A stretch of DNA of 21,182 bases, taken from the IMG/VR virus record IMGVR_UViG_3300030450_001763, positions 1-21,182 of that record, one strand, 5' to 3'. The position numbers and the translations under genes are program-made. Positions 7,989-14,590 of this stretch are shown in pieces (the stretch's first letter is position 1; each line of letters begins with the position of its first letter). The stretch is from a virus. The notes below the pieces were generated by a model that worked only from the letters and a program-made list of their open reading frames with translations, searched no databases and was not told where the DNA came from.

Positions 7989-9590
7989 TTAATCAAATGC
8001 TACTATTTCAACAGTAGAATTAATTTTACTATTACATGACCTAGCAGATATTTCTACAATCATATTCTGTGTATTAGTTCCAGAATTATTACCACCACCA
8101 TGTGCTGAATCATAATTTGCAGTTATAGCAAACTGTGCATTAGCTTCTCCAACAAAGTCTATAGCTCCTGTTTGATAATTAATAGTTCCAGTCGCAGTTC
8201 CTTTGATATTTCCATGACCATCATCATAAAAGAATACACCAGTATTAGGAACTGTTACACCATCTCTATTAATAATTGTATCATCTGGTAATCTAGCAGA
8301 AACAGCACCTGCTGGACTTACAGGTATTCTACCAATAATATTAGATCCATCAAATAACTCATCAGTTCCTGCTGTTCCATCAGTATTAGTTGTTATTGCT
8401 ACTGCTGAAGTAGATAGTCTTGAATGAGATGTTATTCTAATATCTCCATTAACTATTCCAACTGAAGCTCCATCTTGGAATCCATTTTTAGCTGGATTAT
8501 AATATAATGCATTTATAGCATTCTGTAATTTTTGAACTACTCCATTAGTACCACCAAAGTTAGTATTATTTGCATCAGTTGTAAATGTAATCTTATCTGT
8601 TGTACCACCATTAAGAGCTACAGACAGATAATAAGTTGTTGAAGCAGATAAACCTGAATTTGTAGAAGCAGTAATACCTTTTAAACCAAATGATTGATAA
8701 CCTGGCTCATAAAACTTACCTGCAACAGAGCCTGGAACTATACCATCTGCTGTTGAATCTGCTACTCTACCATATCCAAAAAAGTTACTTACACCAAATC
8801 TTCCTGAAGCATCAGTTTGCACTACACTAAAATCATTATAATCTCCATAAGTATTAAATATAGGGAAATATACTTTAGCATTATTAACTGCACCACTTGT
8901 GGCATCTGTTTGGTTATCTTTATCTGCTGCCGAAGTTCCATACAATGCCCTATCCACACTTAACACATGAGTTGCTATTGAAGTAACTCGCATAACTTCT
9001 TGCCTAGTAGCAGTAGTATCATTCGTACCTACTTGAATTAAATCTCCAACCTCAAACAAATCTCCATCATCTACAGTTAAAGTTGTGCTAGTATCCTCAA
9101 AATCTGCCTGATTAATTAGAGTTCCACTATCAACTTCTAAATCTGAGGTTAATGTTAAATAAGCACCATTTGTAGTAGGTTTAGCATTAGCAGCAGAAGC
9201 ATCATCCTCATAAGAAACCCATCTTGCATTAGGTAAAAACATATATTCACCAGCACCTAATAATGTTGTTATATATCTAGTTGTACTTGCACCATCACCA
9301 CTAATATCTATTGAATTAGCATCATCTACATTTGAGTTATTAGCATAATCAGTTACTTTAAACTGAACTTCTGTGCCAACTTCACCATCATTCCTTATAA
9401 CTATAGATTTTGCATTCCTAATAGATGATTGCCCTATAGTAGTAGAAGGGGTTAATAAAGTAATAAAAGAATTACTATTATCTACTTCTTGCCTTAGATT
9501 AAATACTTCAGTATAATCTTCAGCAAAGTTGAAATTAAACGACTCTCCTGTTCCTGTTTGTATTGTTAAACTTTCTGTTAATTTTGCCAT
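7989..9590 (-). CDS. Large beta-rich structural protein (decoration or head fibre candidate)
   Basis: The 533-residue product is almost wholly beta-strand text rich in Thr, Ser, Asn, Asp and Gly, with no coiled coil and no membrane segment. An early region (about residues 30-115) has IRNDGEVGTEVQFKV, typical of an immunoglobulin-like or jelly-roll beta domain. Later regions contain repeated FTTD/DGT turns, a segment with a putative structural role around VGDLIQVGTND, and a C-terminal part with THGGGNNSGTN-like loops. The gene starts with the ribosome site AGGAG at 9596-9600, six bases before the ATG. It lies between appendage genes and the connector, so it is likely a virion surface protein. 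It could be a head decoration protein, a head fibre, or a neck appendage. Confidence 0.6.
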   Translation of the reverse strand: MAKLTESLTIQTGTGESFNFNFAEDYTEVFNLRQEVDNSNSFITLLTPSTTIGQSSIRNAKSIVIRNDGEVGTEVQFKVTDYANNSNVDDANSIDISGDGASTTRYITTLLGAGEYMFLPNARWVSYEDDASAANAKPTTNGAYLTLTSDLEVDSGTLINQADFEDTSTTLTVDDGDLFEVGDLIQVGTNDTTATRQEVMRVTSIATHVLSVDRALYGTSAADKDNQTDATSGAVNNAKVYFPIFNTYGDYNDFSVVQTDASGRFGVSNFFGYGRVADSTADGIVPGSVAGKFYEPGYQSFGLKGITASTNSGLSASTTYYLSVALNGGTTDKITFTTDANNTNFGGTNGVVQKLQNAINALYYNPAKNGFQDGASVGIVNGDIRITSHSRLSTSAVAITTNTDGTAGTDELFDGSNIIGRIPVSPAGAVSARLPDDTIINRDGVTVPNTGVFFYDDGHGNIKGTATGTINYQTGAIDFVGEANAQFAITANYDSAHGGGNNSGTNTQNMIVEISARSCNSKINSTVEIVAFD

Positions 9591-9597
9591 AATTCTC

Positions 9598-10386
9598 CTA
9601 TCTCAAATGGTACTTGACTGTTATATTTATTGAATAATCTGAATTAACACTATCTGATCTAAAAAATGCTAATATTACTTTACCTGCATCTATATCTGTT
9701 ACATCCTTAGTTAGTGTAGTCTTATAAATTTGCTCATTACCTGCATTGGTAGTATCTGCTGTACTATGTGCTACAACTGAACCAGAGGATAATGCACTTG
9801 TACTTCCTGAAGTAAATGTATATTGGAACAAATGAATCCTTGTTGTATCTCCAGTCGCATCATCAGCCCCTACAAAAGCATATACATTATCTATCGTTAT
9901 ATCATCTGGAACAAACCACATCACAGGAACTAACTGAGCAGCATACTGACTATCTGTGTTGGCAGTAGTAAATGTTGTGTCTGGATCTGTACCTGTTCCA
10001 AAATCTACATCATTACTTGCACTTGCACCACCACCTCCTGAACTAAATGGAATTGCATAATGAGTATTCGCACCAGGATGAGAAAAATCATTAAAATTAA
10101 CACCAAAATAAGCATATTGAGTATTTACATAATGCCCTAATGCCCTTACATAAGGAACAGTTGTATTAACTCTAAACTTTTCATTACCACTTGTATCATC
10201 TACCTCCAATGCATTTCCATTAGATGAAGGATAAACTATTAATTCACTATTAGATACTTTTATAGAAGAAGAAACTCCATCACCATCTGTACATCTTACT
10301 GCTGTTCCAGTAACTCCACTATTATCATCAACTCTTAAAAGGCTTTTATATCCACCTGATATTGTAGTATTTTTTAACCCTGCCAT
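9598..10386 (-). CDS. Appendage / fibre protein with YKSLLR N-terminal module
   Basis: The 262-residue protein opens with a module of the form YKSLLRVDDNSGVTGTAVRC then DGDGVSSSIKVSNSEL. This text is common at the N-terminus of fibre-like proteins in uncultured marine phages: the segment attaches an appendage and is followed by a small beta domain. A Gly-rich hinge (SSGGGGASAS) lies around residue 120, followed by a beta sandwich with a FVPDDITIDNVYAFVG pattern. No chaperone domain or enzyme motif is visible. The start has GGAG eight bases upstream (GGAGAGTAG before ATGGCAGGG). It may project from head or tail and contact the host, but the location in the virion cannot be told from sequence. 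Confidence 0.68.
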   Translation of the reverse strand: MAGLKNTTISGGYKSLLRVDDNSGVTGTAVRCTDGDGVSSSIKVSNSELIVYPSSNGNALEVDDTSGNEKFRVNTTVPYVRALGHYVNTQYAYFGVNFNDFSHPGANTHYAIPFSSGGGGASASNDVDFGTGTDPDTTFTTANTDSQYAAQLVPVMWFVPDDITIDNVYAFVGADDATGDTTRIHLFQYTFTSGSTSALSSGSVVAHSTADTTNAGNEQIYKTTLTKDVTDIDAGKVILAFFRSDSVNSDYSINITVKYHLR

Positions 10387-10395
10387 CTACTCTCC

Positions 10396-11013
10396 TTACG
10401 TTCCATCATAAATTCCTATTGGTAATGCTGTTGCTTTCATAATAAAAGGAGCATACTCTCCTGTTGCATCTCCACCCCAAAATAAAGTTACTCTACTTGC
10501 TTGTTCTGCTTTTGCTCCAAAATAATATGTATAAGATGTTCCAGCTGTTAAACCTGTTATTACCCATCTATGATTTATTTGCATTTCATCAGTTTCATCC
10601 CCTTCTCCAATAAAATGTTCATGAGTAACATCTATTGTATTGTAAGTTGAATTATCTGACAATCCAAATTGTAACCATCTATTTGATGTCCATTTACAAA
10701 ATACACTCGCAAATATCTCAACATTACCACTTGGAGGTGCTACAAATGTTATTATAGCATTATTTATGGTAACAAAAGATGTAGTTACAGAATAACTACT
10801 ATCAGCAGCATCATTTAACAAGCAAGTATATCCAAGAACCTGTCCTGCATATACAGTAGAAGAATCAATAGTTCCTGTAACCTCTAAATTACCAGACACC
10901 CTAGCTCCATTACCCTCACTAGCAATACTTAAAGAAGATAATGAATCATCTTCCGACCTTAAAGCCTGAAGATGTGAATCTAATATCTGATCTGTCTTGA
11001 AACTATCTTTCAT
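10396..11013 (-). CDS. Appendage protein with C-terminal beta-sandwich
   Basis: A 205-residue protein. The first 35 residues are helical, with heptad spacing, as in fibre attachment segments. NLEVTGTIDSSTVYAG at about 42-57 is the recurrent beta-turn text of phage fibres. From about residue 60 a beta sandwich resembles the C1q/TNF-like heads of phage tips, ending in FIMKATALPIG. It overlaps the upstream 85-residue gene by four bases. It is the first of three adjacent beta-rich appendage genes, all reading leftward. A receptor-binding or capsid-fibre role is likely; I have no residue that distinguishes them. Confidence 0.65.
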   Translation of the reverse strand: MKDSFKTDQILDSHLQALRSEDDSLSSLSIASEGNGARVSGNLEVTGTIDSSTVYAGQVLGYTCLLNDAADSSYSVTTSFVTINNAIITFVAPPSGNVEIFASVFCKWTSNRWLQFGLSDNSTYNTIDVTHEHFIGEGDETDEMQINHRWVITGLTAGTSYTYYFGAKAEQASRVTLFWGGDATGEYAPFIMKATALPIGIYDGT

Positions 11014-11267
11014 TTTTTAATCTTATCTACCTTCTTTGCTAATTCTAGTAATTGATTTTCATAATTATCAACTCTCATCTCTAACTCATGAATCTTCAAA
11101 TCCTTAGTGACTAATAATTGTTTTATCTCCTTAACACCTTTATCTGCTTCATTAGGCTTTTCCATATAATCAACTAAGCTCTTAATCTTCTCAATGCCCT
11201 TAAATTGCTTTAAAACCATATCAAGCACTTTAGGTACTACTGCTTTAATGATCATAGCAGGAAGCAT
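11010..11267 (-). CDS. Small coiled-coil protein, function unknown
   Basis: This 85-residue frame has a GGAG eight bases before the ATG, and its stop overlaps the next start by four bases. The beginning (MLPAMIIKAVVPKVLDMVLK) is a hydrophobic amphipathic helix. The rest is a charged coiled coil with leucines in heptads (VTKDLKIHELEMRVDNYENQ). It could be a membrane-anchored or trimerising spacer between the lysis and fibre genes. There is no proven signal for export. I do not recognise a family. Confidence 0.6.
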   Translation of the reverse strand: MLPAMIIKAVVPKVLDMVLKQFKGIEKIKSLVDYMEKPNEADKGVKEIKQLLVTKDLKIHELEMRVDNYENQLLELAKKVDKIKK

Positions 11268-11462
11268 CTATTTCACTCCTTTAACAACTGTTAGAGTGGC
11301 ATCATAGACAGCATCTAATAATTCTTTCTCTTGTTTTTCATTTAAGATAGGAATATTAATGTCTTTATTTAATTTTGCTACTACTTCATCTTTGTTATCA
11401 GTTAAATACTTAATAACATAATCAATAGCAAATCCTTTTAAAAAATCAGTTAGTTTTTTCAT
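11268..11462 (-). CDS. Small helical protein in the lysis region, function unknown
   Basis: The 64-residue product starts MKKLTDFLKGFAIDYVIKYL and is a helical, Lys-rich protein with a slightly hydrophobic front helix and a hydrophilic middle (NKDINIPILNEKQ). It overlaps the 96-residue membrane gene by four bases (ATGA). A GGG-rich site lies ten bases upstream. Proteins like this are frequent next to endolysin/holin genes in marine phage operons, so a link to lysis is possible but unproven. Confidence 0.6.
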   Translation of the reverse strand: MKKLTDFLKGFAIDYVIKYLTDNKDEVVAKLNKDINIPILNEKQEKELLDAVYDATLTVVKGVK

Positions 11463-11749
11463 TTTTCTTTATCCCTTAATATTAGTTTATTTATTATTTC
11501 TACCAATGCTTCGTATTTACTCTTAATCCCTCTTAACTCTATCTGCATCTTTTTCTGCTGATTAATAAGAGCAATTATAATATTTCTTAAATCTTCATTT
11601 ATAATCTTCTCTAATAAGTGAAACTTATGGTGAAGATCCTTTGTTAAATCATCCTGTATATACTTGTTTTGCTTGTAAATAAACCAAGCTAAACCAAGAC
11701 AAAATGCTACTGGTACTCCAAATTCCTGTAATATCTCTATAGGATTCAT
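11459..11749 (-). CDS. Putative holin (single N-terminal membrane helix plus coiled coil)
   Basis: This 96-residue protein has one N-terminal hydrophobic helix (about residues 9-26, GVPVAFCLGLAWFIYKQ) followed by a long amphipathic, charged coiled coil. It resembles the BhlA/UviB type of small holin-like membrane proteins, which begin with similar NPIEILQEFG text. Its ATG overlaps the endolysin stop by four bases (ATGA), so it is translated together with the endolysin, as in a lysis cassette. Being next to an endolysin without signal peptide, it is the best candidate for the membrane-permeabilising partner. It has only one membrane helix, so it may need the neighbouring small helical proteins. 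Confidence 0.68.
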   Translation of the reverse strand: MNPIEILQEFGVPVAFCLGLAWFIYKQNKYIQDDLTKDLHHKFHLLEKIINEDLRNIIIALINQQKKMQIELRGIKSKYEALVEIINKLILRDKEK

Positions 11750-12156
11750 TCATTACTCTGTGCTTTGACTATATTAGATAGCTCTATAGCTCTATTAGGT
11801 GTCTGCCTAGCCCACCTACTATCAAGCATTTCTTTAGATGCTTTATCATAGTTTTTATCTGCTAAATATTGAATTGTTTTCTTGAACTTGGAGAATCCAG
11901 AAACACCCATTTGGTAGCACATATTATATACTACATCTTGTATTTCATAAGGTGCATCATTAACCCAAGAGAATCTATTCTTAACTCTCTTGATTAAATG
12001 TTCCAGTTTTCTTACGAGTATTTCTTCTGCTAAATCAAGGTCTAATTCTAAATCTGCTACCTTAAATCCAAACCCTATAGTGTCATGACCTTCTGTGCAT
12101 TGATAAACCCTAGACCTGAAACCTTCATGTTCCTTGATCTGGTCAATTAATGACAT
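11746..12156 (-). CDS. T4-type endolysin (lysozyme, GH24) with Cys in place of catalytic Asp
   Basis: The 136-residue protein is a phage lysozyme of glycoside hydrolase family 24, cutting peptidoglycan between MurNAc and GlcNAc. The N-terminus HEGFRSRVYQCTEGHDTIGF aligns with T4 lysozyme without gaps, and numbering even coincides: Glu11 is the acid catalyst, Thr26 positions the water, and position 20, Asp in T4, is Cys here. His31 of T4 is Phe. The family is known to have Glu-8-Asp/Cys-5-Thr triads, and T4 D20C is reported as highly active, so the enzyme is probably functional. It is shorter than T4 lysozyme (164), mainly from trimming in the C-terminal lobe. There is no signal peptide, so it needs a holin. 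The gene follows a small protein with a single-base gap. Confidence 0.9.
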   Translation of the reverse strand: MSLIDQIKEHEGFRSRVYQCTEGHDTIGFGFKVADLELDLDLAEEILVRKLEHLIKRVKNRFSWVNDAPYEIQDVVYNMCYQMGVSGFSKFKKTIQYLADKNYDKASKEMLDSRWARQTPNRAIELSNIVKAQSNE

Positions 12157-12157
12157 T

Positions 12158-12352
12158 CTAGTTAGTTTCTATAATTACAACTGTAAAAATTTTAGATCCA
12201 AATTTTGCACAACTATGTGAAACTTTAGCAGGAGTAGTATCTAAACCATCTATCCAATCCTGTATATCTTCTGCAAGAGTTCCATCTGCATCTCCATCTG
12301 CACTAACTATTTTATCATCATTATGTAAAAAACTTTTTACTTTGATAGCCAT
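12158..12352 (-). CDS. Small acidic protein, function unknown
   Basis: A 64-residue frame starting MAIKVKSFLHNDDKIV. The centre is acidic (DGDADGTLAEDIQDWIDGLD), then a basic-hydrophobic tail (CAKFGSKIFTVVIIETN) suggests a small alpha/beta fold, with a beta hairpin at the end. It is preceded by GGAG eight bases before the ATG, inside the end of the previous gene, and overlaps its stop by one base (TAATG). I recognise no family. Its location between capsid and endolysin genes gives no function. Confidence 0.65.
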   Translation of the reverse strand: MAIKVKSFLHNDDKIVSADGDADGTLAEDIQDWIDGLDTTPAKVSHSCAKFGSKIFTVVIIETN

Positions 12353-12519
12353 TATTTACTCTCCTTCTTTTTAGAAGGCTTTTTAGTGGCTTTCTTTTCA
12401 GCTTTGATTGGTTTACCATTAGCATCACATTCTTCAAATCTTTCCATTAAAGAATCCATGTCATGATTAGGTGTAGCTTCAATAACTAAACCATTTGGTT
12501 TTTTGAAATATTTTGACAT
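12352..12519 (-). CDS. 55-residue basic-tailed protein downstream of the capsid gene
   Basis: The frame runs from ATG 12519 to TAA 12352. AGGAG lies six bases upstream of the start, and the stop overlaps the next start by one base, which supports translation. It begins MSKYFKKPNGLVIEATPNHD and ends in a Lys-rich tail (about half Lys from residue 36 to the end, e.g. KAEKKATKKPSKKKESK). The front half may bind another protein, the tail DNA or capsid. It is the first gene after the capsid gene and lies below a strong RNA helix. I do not know a named family. Confidence 0.72.
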   Translation of the reverse strand: MSKYFKKPNGLVIEATPNHDMDSLMERFEECDANGKPIKAEKKATKKPSKKKESK

Positions 12520-12537
12520 ATTAAACTCCTGTTTGTG

Positions 12538-12613
12538 TAGGCAAGGATTAATGTTATTTAAGGATTTTGCGAATCAATAATGAAAAAGATAGATTGGCAT
12601 TAACCCTTGCCTA
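12538..12613 (-). other. 16-bp RNA helix between the capsid gene and the next small gene
   Basis: Arms at 12538-12553 (TAGGCAAGGATTAATG) and 12598-12613 (CATTAACCCTTGCCTA) pair over 16 positions with a 44-base loop. The single imperfect position reads A against C in the plus strand, but in the leftward transcript it becomes a U-G wobble, so the helix is continuous only in the strand that is transcribed. It starts 15 bases after the capsid stop. There is no U-run after it, so it is not a standard intrinsic terminator. A transcript stabiliser, processing site or attenuator for downstream genes is more likely. Confidence 0.75.
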
Positions 12614-12628
12614 TATTATGATTAGTTA

Positions 12629-13573
12629 TTAAGAAACGTCAGTTAAGATATAAACACCAAATGCATCTTTTATCTCTACTTCACCCCAGAAACCACAAGC
12701 GATATACTCTGTAGTTCTAAATGAAGCATTTCTTTCAGTTTCTATTCTAAATAAACCATCAACACCAACAGCTAGTCCAATAGCACCTTTAGAAAATGCA
12801 AATCCAGCAGCATCACCACCAGAACCAACATCTTCATTGATTTGATCAGACCAATAAACATTAAAACCAGCAATACTACCAACAAAACCAGTAGCCATAG
12901 CTTCTTCACCTTTATTACCCATTAAAGACATAGGTTTAGCATTTGATCCTGTAACAGCATCATCATGCAATAAAGATATAAGACCCTTAGAACCCCATAC
13001 TTGTTTTGGAGATAATACTAAATTATAAGGCATAGGTGCACCAGCTGCTCTTAATTGTCGCATTGAACCAAAAACATGAGATAAAGCTAAAGCAGTACCT
13101 GCTGAAGATTCAGTTTGAGAAAAGCCTGTACCTAATGCAGTTAAGTCAGCATCAAGTTTAGCAGCAACTGCATTACCTAATACAGCACCAACATTACCAG
13201 TTAGATCTTCTGCATTACCCATAACAGCTAAATCAGAAACATCTGCTCTAACAATATGCTCACTAATAGTAGCAGTTCTAGCAGCAGTTGCTACTGATGT
13301 AACAGTAGTTTCATCAACACCATCACCTGGTGTTCCAACATCACTAGAAGCTAGTTTTGTATAATCTGCGAATTGAACATGAGTTGTTCCTGGATTAGCT
13401 TGTTTAGTAGTAACAAGTGGAAACATAACATTAGCATGGTTAAATGCTATAACAGCATCACCAATAGTTCTACCTAAACCACCAGCTGCAACACCAGTAT
13501 CAGTTTCTCCACAAGGCATATTAGCCATAGCACCATGCAAAGCATAGTTTTGTAATCTTTCTAAATTCGTCAT
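12629..13573 (-). CDS. Major capsid protein (HK97-type fold, inferred)
   Basis: A 314-residue protein following the scaffold, with text typical of HK97-fold coat proteins: an N-terminal helix with LERLQNYALHGAMANMP, a central region with AVLGNAVAAKLDADLTALG (P-domain helix), NLVLSPKQVWGSKGLISLL (loop preceding a strand), and a beta-rich C-terminal part with AFGVYILTD. Its size fits such coat proteins and it is downstream of a scaffold. The start ATG has a GAGG about nine bases upstream. It is composed of residues favouring Ala, Gly, Thr and has few Cys (3), as usual. I see no protease gene in the window, so maturation may be protease-free. Confidence 0.85.
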   Translation of the reverse strand: MTNLERLQNYALHGAMANMPCGETDTGVAAGGLGRTIGDAVIAFNHANVMFPLVTTKQANPGTTHVQFADYTKLASSDVGTPGDGVDETTVTSVATAARTATISEHIVRADVSDLAVMGNAEDLTGNVGAVLGNAVAAKLDADLTALGTGFSQTESSAGTALALSHVFGSMRQLRAAGAPMPYNLVLSPKQVWGSKGLISLLHDDAVTGSNAKPMSLMGNKGEEAMATGFVGSIAGFNVYWSDQINEDVGSGGDAAGFAFSKGAIGLAVGVDGLFRIETERNASFRTTEYIACGFWGEVEIKDAFGVYILTDVS

Positions 13574-13649
13574 TGAATTTACCTCTTATTTTCTCCCTCT
13601 ATCAACTGCCGAAGCCTTCAAGTAGGGTATTATTTTAATATTTACGAGG

Positions 13650-13994
13650 TTATTTCATTATGTTCCCATTTTCATCAAAATTAACACCATTGAACATTCC
13701 AATAGAAGAAGTGGTTATGGATTTGCCTTTTTGATGTCTATCAGCTCTTTCTTCTAATTCATCAACATAAGAATTATAATCCATTTTTTGCCCTTTATAC
13801 TTGACATCACAATCTCCATCATCTTTAACATCTACAACCATATCACCTTTCGGATCAAAGTCAACTCCCATAATCTTACTATGGTCTTTCTTAATAGCCA
13901 ATTCTAATCTTTCCAGATGTTTGTGGTGTATTTGCCTTTTTGTATCCTGCTGGATCTTTAGTTGCCCATTCTTGATAAGAACTGTAACCACCAA
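13650..13994 (-). CDS. Small protein overlapping the scaffold end, function unknown
   Basis: The frame is open over 114 codons and overlaps the scaffold end by 104 bases in the +1 frame. An ATG at 13994 has no good ribosome site, so a later start is likely: TTG at 13901 preceded by GGAAAGA, or ATG at 13871. The text after that is clean: GVDFDPKGDM around residues 43-52 and GVNFDENGNIM near the C-terminus form two copies of a G-V-D/N-F-D-x-x-G-D/N pattern. A Glu/Lys-rich helix with ELEERADRHQKGK lies between. The position, between scaffold and capsid, suggests a role in head assembly. A frameshift extension of the scaffold is another reading. I am unsure of the start. Confidence 0.55.
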   Translation of the reverse strand: MVVTVLIKNGQLKIQQDTKRQIHHKHLERLELAIKKDHSKIMGVDFDPKGDMVVDVKDDGDCDVKYKGQKMDYNSYVDELEERADRHQKGKSITTSSIGMFNGVNFDENGNIMK

Positions 13995-14478
13995 ACTCTC
14001 CTAATTTAGCATCTCTGCCTTCAGGAACATTTGGTACATTTGATTTAGAAACATTTAACCTCTTTGATAATTTTTCTATATCGTTTAAAGGCAAATGACT
14101 AAATTGCTCTCTATCATCTTCAGAAAAAGATTCTAATAATTCAGACTTACGAGTATTTAAGTAATTATCATATTCTCCAGCTTTTTTAGTTAAAGATTCA
14201 ATTTGTGAATCTTTTTCAGCAATAATTGTTTTGAACTCACCAGCTTCTTCCATTTTTTTCTGCCTAGCTGCTGCTTCATTCTTTTCAAATTGCTCTAATT
14301 TACTTTGAAGCTCTTGATTCTTACCTCGTAACTTTTTATTATAATCTACTTCATTCTCATGTAGAGATTTCCAATTAGTATCATTTGTATTACTTTGATC
14401 GGTCTGATCATTAGTTTGAGCTGTCTGCTCTCCAGAAATCCCTGCCTGTTCAGTCTGGTTTTGTACTTCTTCAGCCAT
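13891..14478 (-). CDS. Capsid scaffold protein
   Basis: A 195-residue, highly charged, Gln/Glu/Asn-rich protein. After a disordered, Gln/Asn/Thr-rich start of about 35 residues, a long coiled coil follows from about 40 to 112 (e.g. LRGKNQELQSKLEQFEKN). The C-terminal portion with FGGYSSYQEWATKDP and a short basic end is where scaffold proteins contact the coat. Length, composition and position immediately upstream of the coat protein gene agree with scaffold proteins, which direct coat assembly and then leave. The start has AAGGAG nine bases upstream. It is the first gene of the leftward late operon and is probably driven from the divergent promoter region. Confidence 0.85.
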   Translation of the reverse strand: MAEEVQNQTEQAGISGEQTAQTNDQTDQSNTNDTNWKSLHENEVDYNKKLRGKNQELQSKLEQFEKNEAAARQKKMEEAGEFKTIIAEKDSQIESLTKKAGEYDNYLNTRKSELLESFSEDDREQFSHLPLNDIEKLSKRLNVSKSNVPNVPEGRDAKLGEFGGYSSYQEWATKDPAGYKKANTPQTSGKIRIGY

Positions 14479-14494
14479 TGTAATAAACTCCTTT

Positions 14495-14522
14495 TTGACT
14501 TTTTTAGTAACATAAATATACT
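14495..14522 (+). promoter_or_regulatory. Sigma70-like promoter reading rightward toward the large terminase
   Basis: A TTGACT at 14495-14500 lies 16 bases before TATACT at 14517-14522; both are one or two bases from consensus. The start point would be about 14529, giving a leader of about 60 bases before the terminase ATG. The -10 lies inside the palindrome at 14515-14536. Confidence 0.5.
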
Positions 14523-14536
14523 ATTTATAGTATATT
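14515..14536. promoter_or_regulatory. Perfect palindrome in divergent promoter region (operator candidate)
   Basis: Arms AATATACTAT (14515-14524) and ATAGTATATT (14527-14536) are perfect inverted copies with a TT centre. Because of symmetry each arm carries a TATACT that could act as a -10 box in both directions: rightward with TTGACT at 14495-14500, leftward with TTTATA read from 14556-14551 and a 16-base spacer. A dimeric regulator here would control the scaffold/capsid operon and the terminase operon together. No regulator gene is seen in the window. Confidence 0.65.
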
Positions 14537-14556
14537 AGATATATGAAATATATAAA
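14529..14556 (-). promoter_or_regulatory. Possible leftward promoter for the scaffold-capsid-tail operon
   Basis: On the minus strand TTTATA (14556-14551) and TATACT (14534-14529) are 16 bases apart. The -35 matches consensus at only four of six bases. It is supported mainly by the divergent gene layout and by symmetry with the rightward promoter. The leader would be about 45 bases and include the AAGGAG of the scaffold gene. Confidence 0.35.
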
Positions 14557-14590
14557 CTATTCTACTAAAATACAAAAATTTTTATAATAA

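Noticed and set aside
12538-12613. Intrinsic terminator after the capsid gene
   Set aside because: The loop is 44 bases and there is no U-run, so a normal rho-independent terminator is not supported.
13801-14004. Rightward frame antisense to scaffold and the following gene
   Set aside because: It is opposite two genes with better coding text and has no ribosome site.
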